Counted from the first letter of the stretch, positions 43,942 to 54,023 are shown. The stretch is 64,000 bases of DNA from Alistipes megaguti (GCF_900604385.1 NZ_LR027382.1:992001-1056000), one strand, 5' to 3'. The notes: generated by a model not told the origin, from the sequence alone. Program-made: numbers and translations.

Positions 43942-45759
43942 ATGAAAACTTTTCAGAAAACCATACTGCGAATGACAATGGTCCCCGCCATCTTCATGAC
44001 GGCGTGCGTCTCGCTGGACGAGGAGCCTCTGACATTCATCACCCCCGAACAGTTCTACCAGTCCGAAGCGGATGCCAATGCCAGCTGCCTGGGCCTCTAT
44101 TCGGAACTCTACCATTCGCGCGAAATCTGGGTCCACACCACTCGCGGTGTCGAGGCCAACAACCACGACGGACGTATGCGCGACGCCAACCTGGTCGAAC
44201 CGCTGGCCACCTCCGACGACATGTCGACCCTCTGGCAGAGCTACTACCACCTCGTACGCATGTGCAACTCGACCATCGACGGAATCTCGGCCTCCAGCCT
44301 GCGCGACGACATCAAGGCCAAATACATCGGCGAAGCCAAGGCGCTGAGAGCTTCGGCCTACCTGCGTCTGGCCAAAAACTGGGGCGATGTCCCGATGAGA
44401 CTCACCTCGCAGGTCGAGGACAGCTACTGGGAACTCTCGCCCATGAAGGATGTCTACAACCAGGTCTTCGCCGATCTGAACGATGCCCTCTATACGGTCT
44501 GGGGCGTGGGTGAGAAGAAGGCCGAACGCGTCGATCAGGCCGCCGTACGCTTCATGATCGCCGATGCCGCCATCACCATCGCTCAATCGGCCCGCAGCTA
44601 TCGTTCCGGAGATCCCGACGCCGCAGCCCTGAAACCCTACGACGACGCCTTCGGCGACCGGATCGACGAGCTCTTCGAACTGGCTCACAAACATCTGGAC
44701 ACCCTGATCAACCAACAGTCCTATTACAAGCTGACCGATACGAAAACCAGCCGCTGGATCGACATGTTCGGCCGAACGGCCGACGGAACCGACAATACGG
44801 CCAACTCAACCGAAATCGTCCTCCGCACGGCAACGATCCCCGTGACCTATACCGGCGGAACGAGCAGCGTACCCTCGGTCTCCAACTACCTCCCCTCGAG
44901 CGACGGCGGCACCGCGATCCGTCCGACCTACGAATATGTCGCTTCGTTCGACAAGGATGATATCCGCCGCAACGAAGGCTTCATCTGGTACTACATCGAA
45001 GAGCAGACACTCGAAACTGAAACGATCTACCACCTGCCCTATCGCCAGTTCGGAAATGAGCCCTACGTCGAGCTCGGATACAGCTTCGCACAGCCCACGC
45101 CCGGTTACGCCGACTATCCGAACATCGATCTCGGCGAGCGCTGGGACGACCGCAAGCAGGAGTATACCGCCAGCGACGGTCACAAGACGATCATCTTCTT
45201 CGACCCCGGATTCCGCACCCCCTATTGCGGCAAATTCTATGACAAGTCGTGTACGTCGGGAGCTCCGGCCATCTCGGTGCCCGTCTACCGCATGGCCGAG
45301 GCCTACCTCATGTTCGCCGAGGCCGAGGCTGCCCTGCACGGCGTGACGGATCTGGCCGTCGACCACCTGAACGCCATCCACTCCCGGGCCTTCAAGAATC
45401 CCGAGGCCCACACCTTCACGAAAGCCGACTTCGCCGATCTGAACGATTTCAACCGGGCCCTGCTCGACGAATACATCTGGGAATTCGCCCTCGAGAACAA
45501 GAGTTTCTTCGCCTGCATCCGCATGGGCAAGCTCCAGGAGCGAATCGCCAAGGTGGTCAGCACGTATGCTCCCAAGTTCGAAGCCTATGACGGTCCGGTT
45601 CTGGGCGTCGAGGCCGGAATCGACGATCAGGACCAGTACCAGTATGCCCTGCGCCAGCGCAAGACCCGCGGCACGGACCAGTACTGGCTGCTGTATCCCT
45701 ATCCGGGCGAGGGAGAGCTCAACGACGCGCTCGACGGCCATACCCGCATGAACTACTAA
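43942..45759 (+). CDS. SusD-family surface glycan-binding lipoprotein
   Basis: A 605-residue lipoprotein (AIFMTAC, Cys22). N-terminal SusD motif CVSLDEEPLTFITPEQFYQSEADANASCLGLY, helical repeats including KAKYIGEAKALRASAYLRLAKNWGDVPM, and a C-terminal part with YRMAEAYLMFAEAEAALHGVTD and EYIWEFALENKSFFACIRMG. These features place it with SusC upstream as the outer-membrane capture complex. A strong terminator follows. Confidence 0.95.
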   Translation: MKTFQKTILRMTMVPAIFMTACVSLDEEPLTFITPEQFYQSEADANASCLGLYSELYHSREIWVHTTRGVEANNHDGRMRDANLVEPLATSDDMSTLWQSYYHLVRMCNSTIDGISASSLRDDIKAKYIGEAKALRASAYLRLAKNWGDVPMRLTSQVEDSYWELSPMKDVYNQVFADLNDALYTVWGVGEKKAERVDQAAVRFMIADAAITIAQSARSYRSGDPDAAALKPYDDAFGDRIDELFELAHKHLDTLINQQSYYKLTDTKTSRWIDMFGRTADGTDNTANSTEIVLRTATIPVTYTGGTSSVPSVSNYLPSSDGGTAIRPTYEYVASFDKDDIRRNEGFIWYYIEEQTLETETIYHLPYRQFGNEPYVELGYSFAQPTPGYADYPNIDLGERWDDRKQEYTASDGHKTIIFFDPGFRTPYCGKFYDKSCTSGAPAISVPVYRMAEAYLMFAEAEAALHGVTDLAVDHLNAIHSRAFKNPEAHTFTKADFADLNDFNRALLDEYIWEFALENKSFFACIRMGKLQERIAKVVSTYAPKFEAYDGPVLGVEAGIDDQDQYQYALRQRKTRGTDQYWLLYPYPGEGELNDALDGHTRMNY

Positions 45760-45773
45760 CAATCCAACAACAA

Positions 45774-45805
45774 ACCGGGAGGAGAACCCTCCTCCCGGTT
45801 TTTTT
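45774..45805 (+). terminator. Intrinsic terminator after SusD
   Basis: accgggaggag pairs perfectly with ctcctcccggt around a four-base loop and is followed by seven T. It lies inside the locus, between SusD and the exported enzymes, so it would reduce enzyme expression relative to SusCD. Confidence 0.92.
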
Positions 45806-45844
45806 AACCACGCAACGACTGCAACAGACAACCGTTTTCCTCGC

Positions 45845-47941
45845 ATGAAAAAACTCATTATCGCCGTGGTCGCGACCGCGATGTGCGCCCCGCTCTGCGC
45901 CCAGAAAAAGATCGACCGGGTACGCTTCATGCCCGACATGCCCTCGCCGTACGTACTGCGGGACTGGCGGCAGGTTGCCAAAGACTATGACGATTTCGTC
46001 TTCTCCTTCCAGACCGAAGGTGAGCACTTCCCCATCAACCGATGGGACGACAGCCGGCAGAATTTCAAGGGCCGGAGCTTTTCGATGGTCTCCTACATCG
46101 GAGCCCCGGGCGGCGACGAAGGAATCAACAACATGGCCGCCGTTGTGAGCGCTTCGCTCGTGGGTATCGACAAAAGCCGGCAGAACGGACACAACTTTGT
46201 CGAAATGTGCCAGAAATGGTTCAGCTCCGACAACGGAACCAACCTCTACTGCAACAACCCCTCGTCGGACAGAAGCTGGGAGCGGATCATGGACTGGTAC
46301 GCCTCGCTTCCCAACATGCTGGCCTTCCAGCTCAACGATCTCTACCCGGGGGTCGGTGAACTCTCCTCGCAGGTGATCGAAATCGCCGACTTCTACGTCG
46401 GAATCGCCGACAAACTCGAACGTGACGACCGGTCCGGCGCAAAGAACCCCAACATGCAGCGGGATCTCGGGGCGGCCGTCGCCTGGATCGAATACATGGC
46501 CTGGACCATCACCGGCGAACGAAAATACCTCCAGGCCGCGGACAAAGGCATCGAATATCTGCTCAGAAGCGAGGTCAGCCCCCTGTACGAGATGCTGCTT
46601 CCCTACGGCGCCTACGTCGCCGCACGGATGAATGCCGAACTCGGCCGCACGTACGACGTCACCCGTCTGCTGAACTGGTGTTTCGACGGCTCACCCCTTC
46701 CGCGCCACGGCTGGGGCGTCATCGCCGACCGCTGGAACGGATACGACATGCACGGTCTGCAGGGCAGCATCACCGACGGCGACGGATACGCCTTCGCCAT
46801 GAACACGTTCCAGATGGCAGGAGCTCTCACCCCGCTGGTCCGCTACGACAAGGGGTTCGCCCACGACATCGGCAAATGGATGCTCAACGTGGCCAACAAC
46901 TCCCGCATGTTCTACGCCAACGCCTACGGTCCTGATAACCAGTCCAATCCAAAATGGGCCGCGACCTACGACCCCCGGTCGGTCATCGCCTACGAGGGGG
47001 TACGCAAATTCAAGCGCGGTTGGGACACGGCCCTCGCCGATGTCCGGACTCCCCGCGGAAAGCGTCTCGCGGGTGATTGGCGCGACACCCGCTACAAGGC
47101 CGAAAGCCCCGTCCGGACCGAGACCTTCGTCGAAACCCGGCACCGCGGCCAAAACGCCCTCGAACACGTCTGGGAGCTGAATCTGCCGGAACAGGTGCCC
47201 GATCGCTGGCTTGTGGTCGCCGCCGAGGCCCTCGGCGGAAACAACGGAAACGACTTTTGCTTCTCGATCGCCGAGAAACCCGACGGACCGTTCAAGCCCC
47301 TGCTGACCGTCAAGAAGGTCCCCGAAACCGACCGCCCGATCTATGCCCCCGTGCCCCGCGGATGGAAACACCTCTTCGTCAAGGCGGAAAGCACGGCTCC
47401 CGGCTCGACACGCCAGGCCGACACGCTCCGTGTCGATGCCCTGGGCGTCACCTACAAGAGTGACGTATCTCCCTATGCGACCGGAGACTTCGTCGTCTCG
47501 TTCGTGGCGCTGATCGACAACTACACGGTCCCCATCGTCTGCTACCGTCCGGAGGAGGCTGCCACAGATCTCGGACTCTACGGCAGTTCGCACGTCGGAA
47601 TCCTCGGCGGACTGATCGAACCCACCGATGTCGAGGGGATCCTGCGGCTGGACCTCCTGCGCACGGATTACTACCACGCCGAAGCATTCCCGAGCTACCT
47701 CTACTACAACCCCTGCGACCGGGATTGCGCGGTGAGTGTCGAGGTCGGCGACCGGCGAACCGACATCTACGACACGGTATCGTCCCGCTTCGTGGCCGAA
47801 GGCGTCTCCGGCACCGCGAAGGTGACAATCCCCGCCAAAGGCGCCGCCGTACTGGTTCTGACCCCCTCCGGCGGAGTTCGCCAACGCGAGGGCGGACGGC
47901 TGCTCGTCGACGGAAAGATCGTGGACTTCGGATCCATCTGA
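45845..47941 (+). CDS. Uncharacterised exported protein A, probable alpha/alpha-toroid glycosidase
   Basis: A 698-residue protein with signal peptide ending ATAMCAPLCAQ, so periplasmic or outer-surface. It is related over most of its length to the gene at 50448: shared segments include GIDKSRQNGHNFVEM, YVAARMNAELGRTYDVT, NWCFDG, FAMNTFQMAGAL, GKWMLNVANNSRMFY, YGSSHVGILGGLIEPTDVEGILRLD and FPSYLYYNPC. An extra region of about 120 residues (about 395-520) resembles a carbohydrate-binding beta-sandwich insertion. The helical, Trp/Tyr-rich middle suggests a six-hairpin fold. I do not recognise a named family. Position after SusD argues for glycan degradation. Confidence 0.7.
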   Translation: MKKLIIAVVATAMCAPLCAQKKIDRVRFMPDMPSPYVLRDWRQVAKDYDDFVFSFQTEGEHFPINRWDDSRQNFKGRSFSMVSYIGAPGGDEGINNMAAVVSASLVGIDKSRQNGHNFVEMCQKWFSSDNGTNLYCNNPSSDRSWERIMDWYASLPNMLAFQLNDLYPGVGELSSQVIEIADFYVGIADKLERDDRSGAKNPNMQRDLGAAVAWIEYMAWTITGERKYLQAADKGIEYLLRSEVSPLYEMLLPYGAYVAARMNAELGRTYDVTRLLNWCFDGSPLPRHGWGVIADRWNGYDMHGLQGSITDGDGYAFAMNTFQMAGALTPLVRYDKGFAHDIGKWMLNVANNSRMFYANAYGPDNQSNPKWAATYDPRSVIAYEGVRKFKRGWDTALADVRTPRGKRLAGDWRDTRYKAESPVRTETFVETRHRGQNALEHVWELNLPEQVPDRWLVVAAEALGGNNGNDFCFSIAEKPDGPFKPLLTVKKVPETDRPIYAPVPRGWKHLFVKAESTAPGSTRQADTLRVDALGVTYKSDVSPYATGDFVVSFVALIDNYTVPIVCYRPEEAATDLGLYGSSHVGILGGLIEPTDVEGILRLDLLRTDYYHAEAFPSYLYYNPCDRDCAVSVEVGDRRTDIYDTVSSRFVAEGVSGTAKVTIPAKGAAVLVLTPSGGVRQREGGRLLVDGKIVDFGSI

Positions 47942-48005
47942 CGCCTCGGCAAACCCGCTTCCTGACAAACCGAACAATACCCGATGAACTTATAAAACAA
48001 CGAAC

Positions 48006-50420
48006 ATGAACAAACTCAAATTCTTCGGAATATTCGCCTTGCTGCAATTCGCCGCCCACGCCGAAACCTTCGCCAACGGCATCGACATCCAGGGTGCCGG
48101 CGACGCCCGGGAGGGCTACTGGGTGGATATCCGTTACGACGGAGAGGTCGTATCCACGTCGCGCAACGGCGAACTGGCCCTGCGCTTCGACAACGAGGAC
48201 TACTCCCTGAGCGAGATCTTCAACCAGTGGAAAGCTACCGAAATCTCCCGCGAAGAGAACCGCATCACGCTCAGCGGTCGGCTGAGTCTCAAAACAATGA
48301 CCACGGACGTCGACGTGCGCGTCATCTATGAACGGATCAACGACCATGTCGTCGAAAAACGGATCGAACTCCACCAAACCAACATTCCGCTGCTCTACTA
48401 CCAGCTGACAACGGCGCTGAACGCACCCGAAAAGCCTTCGTCGTTCTGGTGCTTCGACGATGCCGACTTCCAGGGCGGCATCGCCCACGGAACCTATCCC
48501 GCCGCCGGATACATGGTCGACGGAAAGTGGGCCGTCGGTCTGCTCACCGATGCCGGCCACCGGAACCTCTGGACACAGAACGTCCGCCGGCGTCCATCCG
48601 ACGGGCAGATCGGATTCCGGGCCATCAACGAGATCTGCGACGCGGAACTCTACCGGGTGGCAACCCCCGGCGAACGCCAAACGGGCGATTTCAGCGTCAA
48701 ACTGACGCTGGGTGAGGTCTCCGACTTCAACCATCCGACCGGCCGCGCCCGCTACGACGTTCCGGCCCTGAACCTCTGGCGCTCCTACAACAACAAGTCC
48801 GAGGCGCACTCCGAAAACAACGGCATCTACACCCTCGAAGGCACCGCCCAGAGCGACGGCATCGCCGGATTCCGGCTGCCGTATCTGCTCCCCGACGGTT
48901 ACTACACCCTCCGCTTCAAGCACCGTTCCGACCGGAAAATCGCCCTGCGCATGTGGAAGGGCGACAGCGTGTCGCCCTACGACGTACAGGGGCTGCATTA
49001 CCAGACCGACATTCCCTCATCATCCGAGGAGTGGGTCGAGCAGGAGGAGACCGTCTTCATCAGCAACACCGAAGGGGATCCGACCTGTCTGCTGATGGGT
49101 GTCTCGGGCATCCGCGAGGGAGAAGCCTACACCCTGCAGATCAAGGATCTCGAGGTCACGCGCCTGCTGCCCGAAAATCGGCCCTATCACCGGCTGGAAC
49201 AGGGTGAGACCGTCGTGAAGCGGACCTTCATCTTCGTCAACGAAGCCCGCCCCACGCTGCACGACCTGCGTCTCAGCGCCCAGCTCCGGCTGGCCGAAGG
49301 TCTCGGCTTCGAAGGCAGTGACCCCGAAAAGTGCATCTATGCCTGCAACCAGATGCTGATCTGGATCGTCAGCCGCAACAACTTCAAACCACTCAGCGTA
49401 CCGAGCATCAACTACGCCCCCGACATGTACAACAGAGACAGTTTCTGGTGTGTACTGGGCGGTTACGACCAGGAGCTCTGCGAAGAGACCTTCCGCATGT
49501 GGGGCGCCACGCAGAACGAAAACGGCACCATCGGCACCATCATCACCCCCTGCATGGGCAGCCAGGAGACCAAGGACAACGAGGCTACCATGGAATTCCT
49601 CTGGCTGGCACTGTTCAACCACCGTACCTACGGAACACCTCTCGACCGGGAGAAGATCCAAAAGGCCTTCGACTACATCATCCGCACGCACGACCCCGAC
49701 GGCGACGGCCGCTGCACGGCCTGCTTCGTCCTCGGACAAAACGATGTGGTCAACTATCCGGACGGCACGCAGAATCTGGCCGTCAACCAGGGCATGTTCG
49801 CCGTCACGCTGCGCGTCGCCCGCGAACTGGGCATGCCGGTCGACAAACGTTACATCGCCCGCGCCGAGGCGCTCTACCGCGACTTCTACGACCCCGAGCG
49901 CGGCTATCTGATCGACAACCGGGATTTCCCCTATGTCATCTCCTTCAACTCGCTGCTCCCGGAGTTCGTCTCGCTGTGGCTCTTCGACCACCCGATCCTC
50001 ACGTCCGAGGCCGTCTGCAAAACCCTCGACCGCTTCCCCGTGATCAAGGGCTGCTCGCCGATCATCTGCCACGTCGACAACATCTACTTCACCCGCGAGG
50101 ACAAGCCCTTCAATCCCGACATGTACTGGGACAACGGAATCTACTACAACGGCGGCTCCTGGATCCGCGAGGAGGTCTGCGCCTACGTGGCCGGACTGAA
50201 GCACGGCTGGAAACCCGCCCTGAACCGCATCTCGGAACGCCTCGAAGCCGAGATTACCCGCAATCCCGACCAGCCCTTCAGCCACGAGTATCTCCCGCTG
50301 GACGATTCGCGCGAAGGCTGCTGGATCCCCAGCACCCGGGTTCATGCCTGGAACACCTTCGTGCTGCGGGCCCTCGAGGTCGCCGGACTCCGCCCGTACC
50401 AGGCCACAATCGGCCGATAA
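48006..50420 (+). CDS. Uncharacterised exported protein B, six-hairpin-glycosidase-like
   Basis: An 804-residue exported protein (signal peptide MNKLKFFGIFALLQFAAHA). A beta-rich N-terminal half (about 30-400, with a carbohydrate-binding-like segment YYTLRFKHRSDRKIALRMWKGD) is followed by a helical half with motifs typical of alpha/alpha-toroid glycosidases: YAPDMYNRDSFWCVLGGYD, EATMEFLWLALFNHRTYG, LAVNQGMFAVTLRVARELG, PDMYWDNGIYYNGGSWIREE, CWIPSTRVHAWNTFVLRALE. The acidic residues in NRDSFW and GGSWIREE are candidates for catalysis. Related in general architecture to GH63/GH78/GH37-like enzymes but not assignable by eye. It sits between the two paralogues A and C. Confidence 0.7.
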   Translation: MNKLKFFGIFALLQFAAHAETFANGIDIQGAGDAREGYWVDIRYDGEVVSTSRNGELALRFDNEDYSLSEIFNQWKATEISREENRITLSGRLSLKTMTTDVDVRVIYERINDHVVEKRIELHQTNIPLLYYQLTTALNAPEKPSSFWCFDDADFQGGIAHGTYPAAGYMVDGKWAVGLLTDAGHRNLWTQNVRRRPSDGQIGFRAINEICDAELYRVATPGERQTGDFSVKLTLGEVSDFNHPTGRARYDVPALNLWRSYNNKSEAHSENNGIYTLEGTAQSDGIAGFRLPYLLPDGYYTLRFKHRSDRKIALRMWKGDSVSPYDVQGLHYQTDIPSSSEEWVEQEETVFISNTEGDPTCLLMGVSGIREGEAYTLQIKDLEVTRLLPENRPYHRLEQGETVVKRTFIFVNEARPTLHDLRLSAQLRLAEGLGFEGSDPEKCIYACNQMLIWIVSRNNFKPLSVPSINYAPDMYNRDSFWCVLGGYDQELCEETFRMWGATQNENGTIGTIITPCMGSQETKDNEATMEFLWLALFNHRTYGTPLDREKIQKAFDYIIRTHDPDGDGRCTACFVLGQNDVVNYPDGTQNLAVNQGMFAVTLRVARELGMPVDKRYIARAEALYRDFYDPERGYLIDNRDFPYVISFNSLLPEFVSLWLFDHPILTSEAVCKTLDRFPVIKGCSPIICHVDNIYFTREDKPFNPDMYWDNGIYYNGGSWIREEVCAYVAGLKHGWKPALNRISERLEAEITRNPDQPFSHEYLPLDDSREGCWIPSTRVHAWNTFVLRALEVAGLRPYQATIGR

Positions 50421-50447
50421 CCGCTGTCTCCCCGTAAATACTTCGCC

Positions 50448-52187
50448 ATGACTCAAGCCAAATACCTGCTTCTGACCGGTTCGGTGCTGCTGGCTGCCTG
50501 TGCGGCGCAGCCCGATCCCCGGCCCGAAAAACAGATCGACATCCCCCGCATCGAACAGATGCCCGATGCCCCGCAAAACTACCTGTTGCCCGACTGGGCC
50601 GCCATGACCCGGGATCTGGATGCCTACGTCTTCGATTTCAACGCCACGGGCGATTTCAGGCCTTTCATCTGGATCGACGACAGCCGGCTGAATCTTCCCA
50701 TCGAAAGTTTCGGACTCTACACGGCCGTCGGCGACAGGCGACAGGGCCCCGCAAAGAACAACGGCGAACACCACGAGGCCATCTGCGTGCTGGGAGCCCT
50801 CAACGGTGCCACGCTCGCCGGCATCGACAAAAGCAACCAGAACGGATACGACTTCGTCCGCATGGCCCAGAACTACTTCAACTCGGCCACGAACTGGAAC
50901 ATCGTCCTGAACAACACGGGACCCGTCGCCGGTGCGCTGGGCGGAGGATACACCCGCGACTTCTGGTATGACGTCTTCCCGAACATGCTCTTCTACTCCA
51001 TCGGCGCCCGCTATCCGGAGGTCGAGGGTGTCGATCCGATCATGCGCTCCATCGCCGAACAGTTCTGTCGCGCCGACTCGGTCATCCTGGCCACAAAGGG
51101 CGATTTCCACATGCGGGAGTTCGACTTCGGGAACATGCGCGTCGGCAATACGGAGCAGATGGTCCAGCCCGATGCGGCCGCCGGCTTCGCATACGTGCTC
51201 TACGGCGCCTACAAGAAATACGGCGATGAACGCTATCTGCAGGCGGCACGTTCAGCCATGGAGTCGCTGAACGCCGAAACCGAAAGCCCGTTCTACGAGG
51301 TGATCATGCCCTTTGCGGTCTACATGGCCGCCCGGATGAACGCCGAACAGGGCACAACGTACGACGTGACCAAATTCATGAACTGGACCTTCGACGGCGA
51401 CTCCAAGAGCCGCCCGGGTTGGGGTGTGCTGACCGGGGAATTCGACGGTTACGAGGTGAATGGCCTCTGCGGAAGCACCAGCGAAAACTACGGTTTCGCC
51501 ATGAATACCTTCGACCTGGCCTGGGCCCTCGTCCCGGCCGTCCGATACGACCAGGCCTACGCCCGCGCCATCGGCAAATGGATGGTCAACGCCGCAGCCA
51601 ACAGCCGCTTCTACTATCCGCAATATGTCGCTCCAGAACACCAGGCGCTCGATCGTGACCGGGCCCTCGAAATCTCGAAGGGGCTGATCGCCTACGAAGG
51701 ATTCCGCAGTCAGGACAAGTACGGCGAAAAACGGTTCGAAGGGGTTCGGGGCGTCGCCATCGGCGATGGGCCCGGATGGGTTGCCGGGAATCCGCCCGAA
51801 AGCATGCTGAGCCTCTACGGCTCGATGCACGTCGGCATCTTCGGAGCCATCATCGCCCCGACAAACGTCGAGAAGATCCTCCGGCTGGACTGCACGGCGG
51901 CCGACCTGCTGCCCGGACCGTGCTATCCGACCTACCTCTACTACAACCCCTGTCAAGAGGAGGCCCGGGTGGCCGTGACGGTCGACAAGGCGCTGCCCGG
52001 AGACAGATTCGACCTCTACGACATCGTCTCACGCCGGATCCTCGCCAAGCAGGCCGCTTCGGGTGACACCATCACGCTGCCGGCCGACTCCGCTGCGGTT
52101 ATCGTCATCCTGCCGGCCGGTTGCGAGATCGTCCACCGCAACGGCAGAACCCTCGCCAACGGCATCGTCATCGACTACAAAGGGTGA
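50448..52187 (+). CDS. Uncharacterised lipoprotein C, paralogue of protein A
   Basis: A 579-residue lipoprotein (VLLAAC, Cys18) lacking the extra domain of protein A. The shared core includes GIDKSNQNGYDFVRMAQNYF, AAGFAYVLYGAYKKYGDERYLQAA, FAVYMAARMNAEQGTTYDVTKFMNWTFDG, YGFAMNTFDLAWALVPAVRY, GKWMVNAAANSRFYY and YGSMHVGIFGAIIAPTNVEKILRLD. The C-terminal part (about 500-579) is a small beta domain ending NGRTLANGIVIDYKG, also matching A. It is probably anchored in the outer membrane and may make the first cut or bind product. Family unknown. It closes the locus before a terminator. Confidence 0.7.
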   Translation: MTQAKYLLLTGSVLLAACAAQPDPRPEKQIDIPRIEQMPDAPQNYLLPDWAAMTRDLDAYVFDFNATGDFRPFIWIDDSRLNLPIESFGLYTAVGDRRQGPAKNNGEHHEAICVLGALNGATLAGIDKSNQNGYDFVRMAQNYFNSATNWNIVLNNTGPVAGALGGGYTRDFWYDVFPNMLFYSIGARYPEVEGVDPIMRSIAEQFCRADSVILATKGDFHMREFDFGNMRVGNTEQMVQPDAAAGFAYVLYGAYKKYGDERYLQAARSAMESLNAETESPFYEVIMPFAVYMAARMNAEQGTTYDVTKFMNWTFDGDSKSRPGWGVLTGEFDGYEVNGLCGSTSENYGFAMNTFDLAWALVPAVRYDQAYARAIGKWMVNAAANSRFYYPQYVAPEHQALDRDRALEISKGLIAYEGFRSQDKYGEKRFEGVRGVAIGDGPGWVAGNPPESMLSLYGSMHVGIFGAIIAPTNVEKILRLDCTAADLLPGPCYPTYLYYNPCQEEARVAVTVDKALPGDRFDLYDIVSRRILAKQAASGDTITLPADSAAVIVILPAGCEIVHRNGRTLANGIVIDYKG

Positions 52188-52233
52188 AAACATCCACTCG
52201 GGACGGATCAACATCCCGAACAGCAAAATCAGA

Positions 52234-52266
52234 GAAAGCCCGAACCGGAATCCGGTTCGGGCTTTC
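52234..52266 (+). terminator. Intrinsic terminator ending the polysaccharide locus
   Basis: gaaagcccgaaccgga and tccggttcgggctttc form a 16-bp perfect stem with a single-base loop, so the natural loop is larger. It lies 47 bases beyond protein C. Confidence 0.9.
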
Positions 52267-52355
52267 CATCTTCGGGCCTGGACCACACCGCTCCGCTCCC
52301 GGCCGAAAAACAGCATATCCCCAATGCGGCCCGTCCGGACAATTCCCTGAAATAT

Positions 52356-52386
52356 TTTGAAATCTCTTCCTATTTGACTACTTTTG
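52356..52386 (+). promoter_or_regulatory. Promoter of lnt
   Basis: TTTG, 19 bases, TACTTTTG: an exact consensus match, 33 bases before the lnt start. Confidence 0.85.
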
Positions 52387-52419
52387 CCCTCACAATTGCG
52401 GTCCTAAAAATCATACTCG

Positions 52420-54009
52420 ATGTTGCGCAGATTTGCAGCGGTAATCCTTTCGGCCATCCTCCTCGCTCCGGGATGGCTCGGCGCTACGGGCTTCTCGCTC
52501 TTCGCCGGGTTGGTCCCCCTGCTCTGGATCAGCGACTCGCTGAGCGCATCCCGACGCGACTGGTGGCGGATGTTGGGGTGGGCCACGCTGGCTTTCGTGC
52601 TGTGGAACGCGCTGACCATCTGGTGGATCTGGTATGCAACACCCGTCGGACCCGTGGCCGCTACCGTCGCCTCGACGTTCCTCAATCTGATCGCTTTCAT
52701 GCTCTTCCACACCGTCTCGAAGCGTGCCCACAAGGCCCTGGCCTACGTCACGCTCGTCACGGCCTGGATCACGACCGAATACTGGTACACCGTCGGCGAC
52801 TTCTCGTGGCCCTGGCTCATCCTCGGAAACGGCTTTTCGCACGCGGTCTGGATGGTGCAATGGTACGAATACACCGGCGTCTTCGGCGGTTCGCTCTGGG
52901 TGCTGGTGGTCAACATCCTCCTCTTCGAGGCCTGGAAGGAGCGCCGCAATCCGCGCAAATGGGGCGCCGCGGCTGCAGCCCTGATCCTGCCGATGGGAGT
53001 GTCGCTGGCGGTCAGCGCCGGATGGAAGCAACCCGACGAGGGAACGGTCCGCGTCAGCATCATCCAGCCCAATGTCGACTGTTACGACAAGTTCCACGGC
53101 GACGCCGAACGGCAAGAACAGAATATTCTCGATCTGCTCGGACAGGTGCCCGACGACGCTCAGTTCATCCTGCTGCCCGAAACCGCCGTCCCGGGATATT
53201 ACGTCGAACCCGCACTGAGCGACTTCCCCTGGAGCAGCGACGAGGCCGGGGTCTTCTGGCTGCAACTCACCGATTCGCTGCGCCGCAACCATCCCGACGC
53301 CCTGCTCGTCACCGGTGCCAACACCATCCGCCGCTACGCCCCCGGCGCACAGACCGAAACCGCCCGCCGCGACCGCTTCTCGAACGGGTACTACGATGTC
53401 TTCAACACGGCCGTGGGACTCGACTCCGCTGGCCGCATGCAACTGCACCACAAAGGCCGGCTGGTCATCGGCGTCGAAAACACCCCGACGTGGGTCTTCG
53501 ACGTCTTGCGTTTCCTGGTCATCGACCTGGGCGGTGTCGTCGGGCAGATCGGAAAAGGAACCCACGGATCGGCCTTCGAGCATGACGGCGTCCGGGTCGG
53601 CCCGGCCATCTGTTACGAGGGACTCTACGGCGACTTCTACGGCGATTTCGTACGCCGAGGCGCCCAATTCATGGCCATCGTCTCCAACGACGGCTGGTGG
53701 GGCGATACCCCCGGCTACAGGCAACTCTTCTCGATCTCGAGACTGAGAGCCATCGAGCACCGCAGGGCCATCGCACGCTCGGCAAACACCGGAGAGTCGG
53801 GTTTCATCTCTCCCACGGGAAAGGTCGGACAGACGCTCGGTTGGGAGGAACGAGGCATTCTCTCGGCGGAGGTGACCCTCAACTCGCAGATGACCTTCTA
53901 CACCCGCTACGGAGACTTTGTGGCCCGCATCTCGGAGTATGTGCTGCTGCTCTGCCTCCTCTATTTCGCAGCCTACCGCGTCAAGCGACGAAACCATCTT
54001 GTGAAATAA
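52420..54009 (+). CDS. lnt: Apolipoprotein N-acyltransferase
   Basis: Adds the third acyl chain to the N-terminal Cys of lipoproteins at the periplasmic face of the inner membrane. Several N-terminal membrane helices (to about residue 205) precede a nitrilase-like domain with the triad Glu254 (LPETAVPG), Lys345 (LHHKGRLV) and Cys398 (AICYEGLYGDFY), and a final membrane helix (ISEYVLLLCLLYFAAYRV). 529 residues, normal length. Its own promoter lies upstream; folC follows after 14 bases, so the two may be co-transcribed. Confidence 0.96.
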   Translation: MLRRFAAVILSAILLAPGWLGATGFSLFAGLVPLLWISDSLSASRRDWWRMLGWATLAFVLWNALTIWWIWYATPVGPVAATVASTFLNLIAFMLFHTVSKRAHKALAYVTLVTAWITTEYWYTVGDFSWPWLILGNGFSHAVWMVQWYEYTGVFGGSLWVLVVNILLFEAWKERRNPRKWGAAAAALILPMGVSLAVSAGWKQPDEGTVRVSIIQPNVDCYDKFHGDAERQEQNILDLLGQVPDDAQFILLPETAVPGYYVEPALSDFPWSSDEAGVFWLQLTDSLRRNHPDALLVTGANTIRRYAPGAQTETARRDRFSNGYYDVFNTAVGLDSAGRMQLHHKGRLVIGVENTPTWVFDVLRFLVIDLGGVVGQIGKGTHGSAFEHDGVRVGPAICYEGLYGDFYGDFVRRGAQFMAIVSNDGWWGDTPGYRQLFSISRLRAIEHRRAIARSANTGESGFISPTGKVGQTLGWEERGILSAEVTLNSQMTFYTRYGDFVARISEYVLLLCLLYFAAYRVKRRNHLVK

Positions 54010-54023
54010 CTCATTTTGCTGTC

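Noticed and set aside
49020..51110. 696-codon open frame antisense to proteins B and C
   Set aside because: Shadow of GC-rich coding sequence; crosses two real genes and their spacer, low-complexity Val/Gly/Asp composition.
52411..53997. 528-codon open frame antisense to lnt
   Set aside because: lnt has a complete catalytic triad and its own promoter; the antisense frame has no features.
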